DNA from: UBA8199 sp964507045
GTDB lineage: Bacteria > Verrucomicrobiota > Verrucomicrobiia > Limisphaerales > UBA8199
Direction of reading: 5' to 3'
Length of the DNA: 64,000 nt
Assembly (NCBI GenBank): GCA_964507045.1
Contig: CAZDOO010000021.1
Span: forward strand, 3,654-67,653
This document shows positions 1-11,800 of this stretch, one piece after another (the first letter of the stretch is position 1; each line of letters opens with the position of its first letter). The notes beneath the pieces were generated by a model, which saw only the letters and a program-made list of their open reading frames with translations, was not told where the DNA came from and did not search any database. A program made the translations under genes and the position numbers.

Positions 1-681
1 CTGGTTCAGGTCCAGTTTCAGCACCGCTGCGACCGAGCGGCGAGTCGAGAACAGGTTCTGCACGCTGCCGGTCACCGTCACCCCGCCATGCTCAGCCGGC
101 TCGGCCAGCACCGCCTCGGGCTCGAGGTAACTGTGCTCGATGCACGGCGTCTTGAACCTCCGCTCGAGGATGAAGTCCGCCGCCGCGAAGCCCTTGGCCA
201 CGTCGCCCTTGCGCACCTTATGGTGGACGAACGCGTTGTCCGCCCCGTGAATTTTGGGCGCGCTCGCCTCCAGCGCCGCCTCAGGATCCGAGACCACCGG
301 CAGCGGCTCATATTCCACCTCGACCAGCTTCAGCGCCGCTTCGGCGATCTCCCTCGTCTTGGCCGCGACCAACACGACTCCGTCGCCAAGGTAACGGACT
401 TTGTCCACCGCGAGGATGGCCTGGTTCTTGAGGACGATGCCGATGACCTTCTCGCCCGGGATGTCCTGCGCCGTCAGCACGGCTTCGACGCCCGCGAGCT
501 GTTTGGCGGCCGTCGTATCAATGCGCACGATGCGGGCGTGGGGATGTTCCGAACGCAGGACCTTGCCGTAAAGCTGGTGTCCGGCGTTGTAATCCGCGGC
601 GTACTTTGCCCGCCCCGTCACCTTGCCGAGGGCGTCCACGCGCCGCTCGCCTTTGCCGATGATCTTGTTCTGCGTGCTCAC
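1..681 (-). CDS. Xanthine dehydrogenase-family molybdopterin-binding subunit (N-terminal part, runs off the window)
   Basis: Translated leftward from a GTG at 679-681, the product begins VSTQNKIIGKGERR and continues into the aldehyde oxidase/xanthine dehydrogenase a/b hammerhead fold: a DALGKVTGRAKYAAD segment, LRSEHPHARI, the DIPGEK turn, and KVRYLGDGVVLVAA, then CIEHSYLEPEA where the molybdopterin-binding region begins. These segments are characteristic of the large subunit of molybdenum hydroxylases, which oxidise purines, aldehydes or CO with a molybdenum cofactor. About 227 residues are visible of a family length near 700-780, so the gene is cut by the window edge, not truncated in the genome as far as can be seen. 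The substrate cannot be told from this half. The GTG start is chosen because family homology begins within ten residues and no in-frame ATG lies just upstream. Confidence 0.85.
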   Translation of the reverse strand, partial: MSTQNKIIGKGERRVDALGKVTGRAKYAADYNAGHQLYGKVLRSEHPHARIVRIDTTAAKQLAGVEAVLTAQDIPGEKVIGIVLKNQAILAVDKVRYLGDGVVLVAAKTREIAEAALKLVEVEYEPLPVVSDPEAALEASAPKIHGADNAFVHHKVRKGDVAKGFAAADFILERRFKTPCIEHSYLEPEAVLAEPAEHGGVTVTGSVQNLFSTRRSVAAVLKLDLNQ

Positions 682-780
682 TCTGTCTGGCTTGGTTACT
701 GGATCCAGAGTCCGCAGTCTCGCGCAAAGTTGCGTCGAATGCAATGCAAACCCGGGCAGGGCCGGATGAGCGGATGAGCA

Positions 781-808
781 TTGTCAGCGCCCGCGGCTGG
801 TGTATAGT
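781..808 (+). promoter_or_regulatory. Promoter of the ATP-cone kinase gene
   Basis: TTGTCA at 781-786 and TATAGT at 803-808 are separated by 16 nt. The -10 box ends 8 nt before the ATG at 817, so transcription would start within a base or two of the start codon (leaderless mRNA). This is read by eye and not tested. Confidence 0.55.
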
Positions 809-816
809 CAGAGCAC

Positions 817-2277
817 ATGGCAGTCCAGAACCGCATTGTCAAGGTCCAGAAGCGCAACCGCGCACTGGTGAAATTCGACGACCTCCGCATCCGGCAGGCG
901 ATTCTCCACGCCGCCCAGTCCATTGGCGGCCTGGAACAGGATCGTGTGCCCGGCGTCAACGAAACCATCTTCCGGGCCCACGACAGCGAGGAAGAGATCG
1001 CCGGCTTCCTGGCCGACGCGGTGGTCGTCTGTCTCAACTCCGACCCGCACCACTTGATCTCCAATTTCCCGCCAACCATCGAGACGATCCAGGACGAAGT
1101 GCTCCACGCGCTGCGCAGCTACGGCTTCCAGAACACCGCCGACGCCTACGAATGTTATCGCTGGGGCCGGCATTGGCTGCGGGAAGGCGCCATTACGGCG
1201 GACAAGTTCATGGGCAACGGCTTTCCACGGACGCGGATGGACGAGACGCTGGCCTGGAACCGGCAGCACGGCTGCGACACCGTCGCCGGGCTCAACGAGA
1301 TTGTGCGCCGCGGCAAGATTCAACCGCTGGTGGAGGAATCGCTCGCCCGGTACGAGCAATCGCTCGATGAGGCGGCGCGGAAGGTCATGCAGCGCCTCAA
1401 CGGCGGCGACCAGCTCCGCATGATGTGGGTCAGCGGCCCAAGTTCCTCCGGCAAGACCACGACAACCGTCAAGCTCACCGAGCGGCTGCAGAAGCAGGGC
1501 CTGCGCTTCCTCATGCTCAACCTCGACGACTACTTCTGGTCGCTCGTGGAGCATCCCACCGATTGGATCAACGACCGCAACTACGAGACGCCCGAGGCGC
1601 TGGATATCCAGTTGCTCAATAGCCATTTGACCGGTTTGCTGGCAGGCGAGACCATCGAGAAGCCGATCTACAGCTTCAAGGAGGGCCGCCGCATCGCCAC
1701 CAAGCACATCAAGCTGGAGCCGGGCCAGATTCTATTGCTGGATTGCCTGCACGGGCTCTACCCCCCCATCACGGAAGGCATCCCGGCCTCCGCGCAGTTC
1801 CGCCTCTACATCGAGACCCAGAATGTGCTCTCCGAGGGCGACGGCAGCAGCGGCCGCCGCACGCAGTTCACCGACGTGCGCCTGCTGCGGCGCATGCTGC
1901 GCGACGTTCAGCACCGCAATCACAGTCCGCTGCTGACCATCCTGCACTGGCACTACGTCCGCTCCGGCGAACTGTTCAGCATCATCCCCTTGAGCGGCCT
2001 GGCCGATCATGTCGTCAACGGCGGGTTTCCCTTCGACCTGCCCGTGCTCAAGCCGTTTTTCTGCGGCCCGGGCGGTCACCTCCCCCGGCCCGAGGATTTT
2101 CAATCCTATGCCGGCTTCCTGGACGCCCGCATCCGCTACGAGCGAGTCAAGCGGCTGCTGGAGTCCGTCGAGGGCTTGAGCAAGGAACAGGCCGGGAGCT
2201 ACGACGTGATTCCCGGCGACGCCGTCATCCGCGAGTTTATCGGCGGCAGCACCATCAAGATTCCCCACAACGAGTAA
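817..2277 (+). CDS. Nucleoside (uridine) kinase-like protein with N-terminal ATP-cone domain
   Basis: The 486-residue protein has two parts. Residues about 8-115 read as an ATP-cone, the nucleotide-sensing domain of NrdR and ribonucleotide reductase: KVQKRNRALVKFD, an RIRQAI helix, and the closing ETIQDEV...AYECYRW region. Residues about 200-470 form a P-loop kinase of the uridine kinase/phosphoribulokinase family, with Walker A GPSSSGKT at 207-214 and a DDYFW segment after the second strand. In this family the kinase phosphorylates uridine/cytidine or a related nucleoside or sugar using ATP; the true substrate is unknown here. The ATP-cone suggests allosteric control by ATP/dATP, which is inference. 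It is divergent from the molybdenum hydroxylase gene and is followed after 12 nt by the BON-domain gene, probably in one transcript. Confidence 0.8.
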   Translation: MAVQNRIVKVQKRNRALVKFDDLRIRQAILHAAQSIGGLEQDRVPGVNETIFRAHDSEEEIAGFLADAVVVCLNSDPHHLISNFPPTIETIQDEVLHALRSYGFQNTADAYECYRWGRHWLREGAITADKFMGNGFPRTRMDETLAWNRQHGCDTVAGLNEIVRRGKIQPLVEESLARYEQSLDEAARKVMQRLNGGDQLRMMWVSGPSSSGKTTTTVKLTERLQKQGLRFLMLNLDDYFWSLVEHPTDWINDRNYETPEALDIQLLNSHLTGLLAGETIEKPIYSFKEGRRIATKHIKLEPGQILLLDCLHGLYPPITEGIPASAQFRLYIETQNVLSEGDGSSGRRTQFTDVRLLRRMLRDVQHRNHSPLLTILHWHYVRSGELFSIIPLSGLADHVVNGGFPFDLPVLKPFFCGPGGHLPRPEDFQSYAGFLDARIRYERVKRLLESVEGLSKEQAGSYDVIPGDAVIREFIGGSTIKIPHNE

Positions 2278-2289
2278 CCGGCCCCGCGC

Positions 2290-2775
2290 ATGAAGACTTT
2301 CCTCGTGCTGGTGTTGGGCATCGCCCTCGGCGGGGCCGCGGTGTGGTTCTACGCCACTTATCGGCACGATCCGCGCTGGCAGTCCGCCGAAAAGAAGGTC
2401 GGAGACGCCGCCACCTCGGCTCGTGAGGCGGCACAGGACAAGATTCGCGCCCTCCACCTGCGTCCCGAGGACCTCAAGGATGAATTAGCCCGCACCGGCC
2501 AGATTGTCCGCCGCGAGGCCAGCGCCGCCGGCCGGGCGATTGCCGACGCCACCGCCGACGCACGGATCACTGCCGCCATTAAAGCCAAGCTGGTCGCCAG
2601 CCGCGACCTCTCGGCCTTGAATATCTCGGTCAACACCACCGCCGGTGTGGTCACCTTGTCCGGCACGGTATCCTCCACCGAGCACGTGGGGAAAGCGATT
2701 CTATTGGCGATGGAAACCGAGGGCGTGCGCGAGACGGTCTCGACCCTCCAGGTGAAGCCTAAGGCGCAACCTTAG
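2290..2775 (+). CDS. Membrane-anchored BON-domain protein
   Basis: This 161-aa protein begins with a single hydrophobic segment (residues 3-22, FLVLVLGIALGGAAVWFYA) that acts as signal anchor. A charged, Ala/Glu-rich helical region follows (35-90). Residues about 90-157 form a BON domain: DARITAAIKAKL, then LNISVNTTAGVVTLSGTV and a final VSTLQV strand. BON domains bind phospholipid or envelope components and occur in osmotic-stress and secretin proteins (OsmY-like). The likely location is the cytoplasmic membrane facing the periplasm. It sits 12 nt after the kinase gene and appears to share its promoter. Confidence 0.75.
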   Translation: MKTFLVLVLGIALGGAAVWFYATYRHDPRWQSAEKKVGDAATSAREAAQDKIRALHLRPEDLKDELARTGQIVRREASAAGRAIADATADARITAAIKAKLVASRDLSALNISVNTTAGVVTLSGTVSSTEHVGKAILLAMETEGVRETVSTLQVKPKAQP

Positions 2776-2825
2776 CCAGCCGATCGGCGAGCGCCGACGT
2801 GACCCAATTGCATCGTCCAGCCCGG

Positions 2826-2854
2826 TTGCTTTCCCCCGCCTTGTCGGCTATCTT
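2826..2854 (+). promoter_or_regulatory. Promoter of giant phosphoesterase gene copy 1
   Basis: TTGCTT (2826-2831) and TATCTT (2849-2854) are 17 nt apart. The -10 ends 13 nt before the ATG at 2868. Copy 2 has the same geometry (TTGCCT-17-TATAGT-13-ATG), so the arrangement is preserved between paralogues even though the bases differ. That supports both the promoter and the ATG. Confidence 0.5.
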
Positions 2855-2867
2855 CTGCTCCTATCGC

Positions 2868-5800
2868 ATGCAAAGCCCTAAGCACCTCCGAAAGCGGCAA
2901 GAAAGCCTAACCTCCCACATCATAAGCCGGCCCCCAGCCAAGCTCATCCCATCCGCGCGTTGCCAGTGGATGATGGCAGCGCGGGTCACCGGTATCATAC
3001 TGGCGTTATGGCTGCCCGTGACCACGCGCGCCGCCCAGCACAATGTCATCGCCGGCAATCTGCGGGTGGATCAGATTCCCGGGTACAGCTATTCCGGCAG
3101 TTACGATGACAACACCAACGCTATCGTCACCTGCACGCTCGCAATCAACGGCTTCACCGCCGTTGGGGGACCGCCGTTCAACCGCGCGGACTTCTATGTT
3201 TGGGCCTACCCCGGAGCTCTTGGCACCAATGACGCGAATCTGGGCTTCCTGATCGGCTCGGTGGCGCAGAATGGCCGCACCAATCCTCTCCCCACCTATG
3301 GCACCAACTGCTGGCAGATTTGCCAGACGGTAGCCAATGCCGACAACACCTTGCGGTTTGCCACCTGCCAGACGGTGGGCAGCCTGGGCACGGGCAACAC
3401 GATTGAGTGCAACGCCAACGTCGCGGCTGCGTTCTTCCCCATGTCGAACTGGCTGGGAGGCTGGTGCCGGAGCCTGCCCTACACGAACGGCTATCCCAAC
3501 AACTGGTTTCTGGGCTCGCCGGGCTTGCTCGGCTGGACCAATCACGGCGCCTACACCAACTTCTTCGATCTCTACGGCCTCACAGGCGGGAGTGGCGGCC
3601 AAAGCACCGTGTCCCTCACCAACTTCGGAATCAACTCGCTGACCGACGGCATCCTGCTGGTCACTGGCGGCAAGGACGAGAACAACTTTGTCCAGTCTCG
3701 GCGCAACGCTGACGGCACCTGGCAGGTTTACGTCCATGACATCGGCGCGGACAGCACTGCTTATGAGCAGGACCAGTTCGTTTTTGTGTATGTGCCCAAG
3801 ACGAACACGCTGGTGGTGTCCGGCATGTTCCAAAGCGACTCCTACGGGAACCCATCCATTACCAACTACAGCGGGGCGCAGTTGGGGGTGACCAATTACG
3901 TGGTCTCCAGCAGCGGCGGCTATTCAATCTGTCCCGTGTTCACCATTACCAATATTGCCGCGGGCCGCTGGTACCTGACCATGAACAATACCAACTTCAC
4001 CCCGACCAACGGCGTGCTCATCACGTCGCCGGCCGGGGGCGGCAGCTACAACGTGGACAACATCGTGACCTGCCAGGCGACCAACAGCAGCAAATTCTCG
4101 AATGGCTGGGAGATCCAATCGCGCGATCTGCCCTCCGGCAACCTGCAAAGCCCCTACGTTTCAGGCGGGTCCGAGGATGTTTGCTCGTTTGTATTTATCC
4201 CGGCGAACAATGCGTTCATCGCAGTCGCGCCCACGCAGAACCTGCAAACGACGACCGCCGGGGGCACGGCCACCTTCACCGTGGTGCTGCAGCAAGCACC
4301 GACCGCAAACGTGACCATTGGCGTCAGTTCGAGCGACACGAACGAAGGCACGGTGGACACGAGCACGTTGACGTTCACTTCGTCCAACTGGAACACGCCG
4401 CAGACGGTAACAATTACCGGTGTGGAGAACGGCCTTTCCAACACCAACGTTGCGTACACGATTATCCTCGCTGCGGCGGTGAGCACGGACACCAACTACA
4501 ACGGCATGAAACCGAGCAACGTTGCGGTTACCAACGTCCGCTGCTTTACCTGGAATGGCGGGGCCGGCAATGGCGTTTGGAGTTCGGGCGCTGCCCAATC
4601 CAACTGGAGCGGTGGCGTTTATGCCCCGGGCAATAGCGGGGGCCCATACGATTTCGTTTTTACCGCGGCCAGCCCCGCCGGCCCGAGCACGATTACGCTA
4701 GCCGGCGGGCACAACCCGGACGTGAACAACCTGACCATCAATGCCAACGCCTGGAACCCGACAACGATTGCTCTTACCAATGGAACCTCCAACGATCACC
4801 TGGACCTCAATCCGGCGAGCAGCGGCGTTGAGACCGTGACGATTCTGTCAGGCTCACACACCATCACCAATACCGGGGCAGGCAGCTACGGCTACGTGCA
4901 GCTCCAGGGACAAGACAACCAAGTCTTCGACATAGGCAGCGGCGCTGCGCTCACGATCTCCCCCGTGATTAAAGGTGATGCGGGAACTCGCGGGTTCACC
5001 AAGACAGGCGCCGGCACGCTGACATTGCGCGGCGCCAACACCTACGGCGGCGGCACGATCCTCAGCGGCGGCAAGCTGGTGGCGATGGCCAACGCCAGCG
5101 CCCTCGGCACGGGCGCGCTGACCCTCAATGGCGCCTCGGCGACGCTGGAACTCGACAACAACTCCGGCTTGAGCTTCAACAACAATGTGACGGTGTCGTC
5201 TGACGCCACGATCAACCCAGGGCGCCTGACGCCAGGCGCGGGCGTGACCCACACGCTGGGCACATTGAGCATCGGGCCCAATACGCTGACGATCGCCGGC
5301 GCGAGCACTGTGACCAGCGGCACCGCGCAAATAACCTTTGGGAACGTCACGTTGACCGGCACGCCCACCTTTACGGTCAACAATCCGGCGGGCGGCGGCA
5401 CGACAACGCTGAGTCTCGGCGCGGTGAACAACGGAGCCTACACCGCGGTTATCAATGGCAATGGCAACCTGGTGCAAACCGGCGTATGGGGCAACGGCGC
5501 CGGCGGCATCACCTACAGCGGCACCGGATCGCTGACACTGAGCCAGGCCAATACCTACACGGGCGGCACGACCCTCAGCAGCGGCAAGCTGGTCCTGGGG
5601 CCCTCGGGCTCGATTTCCTCCTCCCCGCAAATCCTTGTCTCCAGCGGCGCCACGTTTGATGTGTCCCGGGTGAGTGCGGGATTCAGTTTGGGCAGTGGTC
5701 AGTGGCTGGGTGGCTCGGGCGTGGTCACGGGCAGCGTGACGGTGGCCGGCGGCACACTCAATCCCAACACTTCCCTGAGCTTTTCCAATAGCCTGGCCCT

Positions 5801-8800
5801 GAGCGGGTCAGGAACAAATTACTTTGTCTTGAGCAGCGTTCCCGGCGCGGCCACGAACGATCAGATCGTGGTAGCGGGCAACCTCAACCTCAGCGGCGTG
5901 ACTACCATGGGAGTCAGCTACACTGCGCTGGGGATCGGCCGGTATAAGCTGATCACCTACGGCGGCGCGCTCACGGGCGGCACGAGTAACTTGTGGCTGA
6001 CCCTTTCCGGCGTACCGCAAGTGGCGTATCTGGATGCTTCCATCACTAACGAAATTGACCTAGTGGTGATCCCGCCGGTCAGTCTGGCCTGGGTGGGCGA
6101 TGGTTTGTCCAATAACTGGGATATAGCCCTGACCGAGAACTGGCTGAACATCAGCAACTCCACCCCCACCTACTTCCTCAATGCGGAGCCGGTCGTTTTC
6201 AACGATTCCGGCTCGAAGAGCCCCGCGGTGAACCTGGTCGGCGCGCTGGCCCCCAGCTCGCTGGTAGTATCTAACAACACTGGCACCTACGCCTTCAGCG
6301 GCAGCGGTTACCTCAGCGGCAGCACGGGCTTGACGAAGCAGGGTGCCGGCTCGCTGGTGATCGCCAACAGCGGAGTCAACAGTTTCAGCGGTGGGACCAC
6401 CATCGCCGGCGGAACGGTGAGCATTACCGAGGACAGCGCCCTGGGTGCGCCCCCTGACTCAGCGGTCACGAACCAGCTCACGCTTAGCGGCGGGAAACTG
6501 CAGACAGCGGCTGACATGACGTTCACTCCCAACCGGGGGATTACAGTTGGCGCGGCTGGTGGCGCGTTGGAAGCGATCTATTCCCTGGGCGTGGAGTGTC
6601 TCCTTAACGGATCGGGCACTTTGACCATCAGCGGCGGCGGAGAGCTATCGCTAAGCCACACGAATCCCGCATTTACCGGCAACCTCACTATCTGCGATGA
6701 AACACTTGTCAGCACCTTCGGCGCCAGCAGTTTCGCCGGGGTATTCTGCAAGGCTGGGACCATCACCATCACGAACGCCACCCTCTTCGCCGAGAGCGGC
6801 AACAACGGGCCGTTTGGGAACCCCGGAACGCTTGTCTCGGGCAATGTGGTCGTTCAACCAGGCGGAGTTCTCGAGATCGGGGATGGCGTTGCGGCGCATA
6901 TTCCCCGGGTGCTCGTCCTGTCCGGCGGCGAACTGGCAAGCAGCGGGACGGTCAATGCCACCTACGGCTCCTGGAATCTGGACCAGGGAGTGACCGTCAA
7001 TGGCGGCACCAACACCTCGGTTATTTCCGCCGCGGGCGTGGCGGTTAACCAATCGGGCGGAACTGTGTTCAACGTCGGCAGCGGCGCGGCCAGCGGCATT
7101 GACCTGGACGTGACCGGCACCATTGACCATTTCCCCAGCACTTCCGACAACGGGCTGATCAAATCGGGGCCCGGGGTGATGCGGCTGGCGGGCGCCAACA
7201 CTTATACCAGTGCCACCACGATTAGCAACGGCGTGTTGCGAGTGGACGGCTCGTTAGGCGCCGGCGCGCTCACCGTGAAGAGCAACGGCACGCTGGCCGG
7301 AATCGGGACGGTCGCAGGCACCGTCAGTGTGCAAAACGGGGGTTATCTTGCGCCTGGCGACGGCACCATTGGCACCCTGACGGTAAACAATACGCTAACG
7401 CTGGCAGGCAAAACGGTAGTTGAACTGAACAAGTCCGGCACCATCCTGACCGAAGACCAAGTCGTTGGGGTTAGCACGCTCACCTACGGCGGCGCACTGG
7501 TGGTGACAAACACCAGCGACTTTCAGGCCATACCGCTGGCGCCGGGGGACAGTTTCCCCCTGTTCAGCGCCGCCACTTACACCGGGGCCTTCACCAACGT
7601 AATGGTGCCAGTCCTGCCGGGAGGGATGATTTGGGATACCAACAACTTGAGAGTGGACGGTTCCATTACCGTGGTGGGCAACGGCGCCGCGCCGGTCATC
7701 ACCAGCCAACCGCAAAGCTTGACCGTTAACAGTGGCAGCCCGGCGTCGTTCACTGCGGTAGCGGCGGGTCCGCGGCCGCTGGCGTACCAGTGGCGGAAGA
7801 ACGGGACGAATATCGCCGCCGCCACCACGAACACTTACACCATCGCCAGCGTGGGCACCAATAACGTGGCCGCCTATGCCGTGGTGGTGACCAACGCCTA
7901 TGGCAGCGTCACGAGCGCCGTGGCGATGCTCGCGCTGAATGCGCCGGCGCCGGCAACCACCGTCACCAACGGGCTGATGGTCTATTTGAACTTTGATAAC
8001 AACCTCAGCGGGCAGCTTGGCACGACGGTCAACGGGACGCTCTATACCGGCGGTGCCACCAACGGGCCGCGCTACAAAACGGGTGTGATTGGGTCGGCGG
8101 CCGGCTTCGCGAACACCGGCAGCAGCGGCCAACCCAGCGACTGGGCCGTTTCGCTGGGCAGGCTGGAATCCATCTACTCCAACAGCTTCAGCGTTTCATT
8201 TTGGGAGCGCAGCGCCAGCGGTGCCGGCGCACTCATGGGCAACAAGAACTGGAGCAGCGAGGCCAATACCGGCTGGGCGGTTTCCATGACGGACGCGAAG
8301 AACGTCAACTGGAATGCCGTCGGCGGCACCAACCGCAGTGTGGACTTGAACCCGCCGTTTTCGGATGGCGATTGGCATCTCGTGACGGTGACGTTCAACC
8401 GGGTGACCAACGGGGTAACCAGTTACCTTGATGGTGTGGCGGCCAAGCTGAGCGACCTCAGCCCCTCAGCCTCGGCGTCGATGAACGCCGGAGCCAACAC
8501 ACTGGTGGGCGGCAGCGGCACCGGGACCTATGCAGGAGCCGGAAACATCGATGACCTCGCGGTGTGGAACCGCGTTGTGACACCGGACGAAGTCGCCGCC
8601 ATCTATGCGGCCGGGCTGATCGGCAAGCCGCTGAATTACGCGGTGCCGGGCCTGGCACCGGTCATCGTCACCAATCTCCCCACCAGTGTCAGCGTGGCCT
8701 CGGGCAGTTCGGTTACGCTCAGCGTGACGCCCAACGGGTCCGGGCCTTTCACCTATCAATGGAGATTCAACGGGGTTGCCATTCCGGGCGCAACTAATGC

Positions 8801-11800
8801 TACACTGATCCTGGCAGGCGTGGGTTCCGGCGGCATCGACTCCTCCAGCGAAGGGGTTTACACGGTGCTCGTCAGCAATGGCTACGGCGGCGTGATGAGC
8901 AGCAAAGCGGTGCTCACGGTGTATAGCCGCGTAGTCACAGGCCAGTGGGATTTCCTGCGCGGCGACCTGCGCGCCACTGTGGGAGGGGATCTTCAGTATG
9001 TCGGAGACACGACGAACCTAACGTCGTTCCCGATGATGAGCATCAACGGTGCGCCGACCCCGGTCATGGCCTTTGGCAGCAACGCGCCGAGCCAGGGTTT
9101 TACGATGTGGCACGGGGCCATGCCCAATGGAGGCGGCCAGTTTGTCAACCAATACACGTTGATCCTGGATGTGATGTTCCCAGCGTCCAGCAGCGGCCTG
9201 TGGCGGGCGTTGTTCCAAACCGATCCGTTCAACCACCCGGGCGACGACGCGGAGTTCTATGTCGGCAGCGCCAGCGCCACCCCGGCGCCCAACGGTATTG
9301 GGGCAGAAGGGCAGTATAACGGCACGCTGGCACCCGATACGTGGTATCGCATCGCGTTTGCGGTGGACCTGACAGCGTCAGCAGGTCAGCAGCTCAGCAC
9401 GTATGTCAACGGCGTCCTGGCGGGCCAGCAGTCATTGTCCGGCGGCGTAGATGGCCGTTTTGCGCTTGGGCCTGCGGCGCAACTCTTTACCGGCGGGCTG
9501 AACGGCGGCACCACCCAGCCAGGCTATGTCAGCAGCATCCAGTTTGTAAACGGCTGCCTGCCACCGGCAACCATCGCAGCGCTGGGCGGGCCGAGCGCCG
9601 ACAAGCTGCCGCCCGGAGACGCGGCTATTCAGATCACCAACCTGGCGGTCAACGCGTCGCAAGTAACGTTGAACTGGGGGGGCCCGAGCGGCAATTACCA
9701 GGTGCAACACACCCCGACGCTCAGCCCGCCAGCCTGGCAACCTGCCAGCACGCTGAGCACCAACCACAGCCTTACCCTGCCCGCCAGCGACGAGATCGGT
9801 TTCTATCGGGTCACCCAATCCCAGTCGGACATCCTGGTCGGGCAATTGCCTTACGGAGAGCAATGCATTTCCTCGAAGGAAATCATCCGCGCTGTTGGCA
9901 ACCAGGTTCAGTTCTTCGGCTTGCCGGTGGACCTGGTCCTCTCGCCGGATGGCCGGACAGTTTACCTGAAGAACCATAACAACTTGTGGGTGGTGGATGC
10001 GGATTCGTGGACGCCGCTCCAGACGCTGGCTTATCCAGCCAGCGGCGCGTCCATGCATGGCATCGCCGTCAGCCCGGACGGCGCGCATGTATACGTAACC
10101 AGCTCCGCCAATCAGCTCTACGATTGGAAAGTTGCCGGGGGTGTGGTTTCGTACTCGCGCACGATTTCTTTGGCTTCGGGGTCGGACCCGTGCGGCCTGG
10201 CGATCTCGGCGGACGGGACCAAGGCCTATGTCTGTCTTTCCATCAAGAACAAGCTGGCGGTGGTGAACCTGACCAGCGGCACCGTCAGCCAGCAAATCAC
10301 TGTGGGCATCGCCCCGTGGGATGTGGTGCTTTCACCCGATGGCAACACGGCTTACGTCTCGGACTGGGGTGGCCGCTACCCGACCACCGGGGATTTGACG
10401 ATGACCTCGGCCGGCACGGCGGTGGTGGTGGATGAGCGAGGGGTGCCCACCAGCGGTGTGATTTCGGTGGTCAATCTCACTAGCGGTGTGGAAGCCGCGC
10501 AGGTGGCGACGGGGCTGCACCCGTCAGACCTGGTGCTCAGCCCGGATGGTGGCACGCTCTATGTGGCCAATGCCATGTCCGACACGGTGTCGGTAATCGA
10601 CACGCAAACCAGGAAGGTCCGGGAAACCATTCTGGTCCGGCCCTCCTCGACGCTGCCGTTCGGGAATTCCTCAACGCTGCCTTTTGGCAGCATTCCGGAT
10701 GGCCTGGCCTTAAGCGCGGACGGCACGAATCTGTTTGTCGCTGTTGCCGGCAACAACGCCGTTGCCGTCGTGGAACTGCCCAATGCGCAGCATACCAACA
10801 GCGTGGTGCAGGGGTTCTTCCCGACCGATTGGTATCCCGGCGCCGTGGTGGCCGATAGCAACTACGTCTATGTGGCCAACGTCAAAGGTCTGGGCACCCG
10901 TTACGGGCAGCCGGCGACCACTGCCTACACCGCCACCGGCTTTTACTTGGGCACCGCCAATCGCATTCCCATTCCCTCGGCTGAGGCCTTGAGCAAATAC
11001 AGCGCCCAGGTGAACAAGAACGGCCGGATCAGCCAAATCCAGCAGGCCCAGCAACCGGCGCGGTCCGGCCAGACGCCGGTGCCGGTGCCGGCGTATGCGG
11101 GCGAGCCTTCAGTCTTCCAGCATGTGCTCTATATCCTGAAGGAGAACAAGACCTACGACCAGGTGTTCGGGGACATGGCCCAAGGCAACGGCAATCCCAA
11201 CTTGTGCGTCTATCCCCAGTACATCACGCCGAACCATCACGCTCTGGCGCAGCAGTATGTCCTGTTGGACAACTTCTACTGCAACGGCGTGAACTCGGCC
11301 GTCGGCCATTCCTGGTGCACCGAGGCCAACGACAGCGACCACCTCGAGAAGTCATTCGGCGGTTTCGTGCGCAGCTACGGCCCCGAATCGGACCCGTTGA
11401 GCTATGTTCCAACCGGGTTCATCTGGAACAACGTGCTCCAGCATGGGCTGACCTTCCGTAACTACGGCGAGTTTACCAGCGGGGTCGTCCCCAGCGGCGC
11501 TTCCTGGAGCGATATTTACAACGATTATCTCAGCGGCGCGCACTCCATCCTCATCACCAACACGATGCCCCTTGCCCCGCTCAGGCCCTACACTTCCACC
11601 AACGTGCCGGGCTGGAACCTGAACATCCCCGACGTGGTCCGCGGTTACGGTTTCATCAAAGAACTTAACGCCGCTCAGGCCCGTGGCAGCTGGGAGACCT
11701 TCCATTTCCTCTGGCTGGGCAACGACCATACCGGCGGCACCCCGCCCGCCCGCGCCCAGGTCGCCGACAACGATCTTACGCTCGGCCAGGTCGTCGAGGC

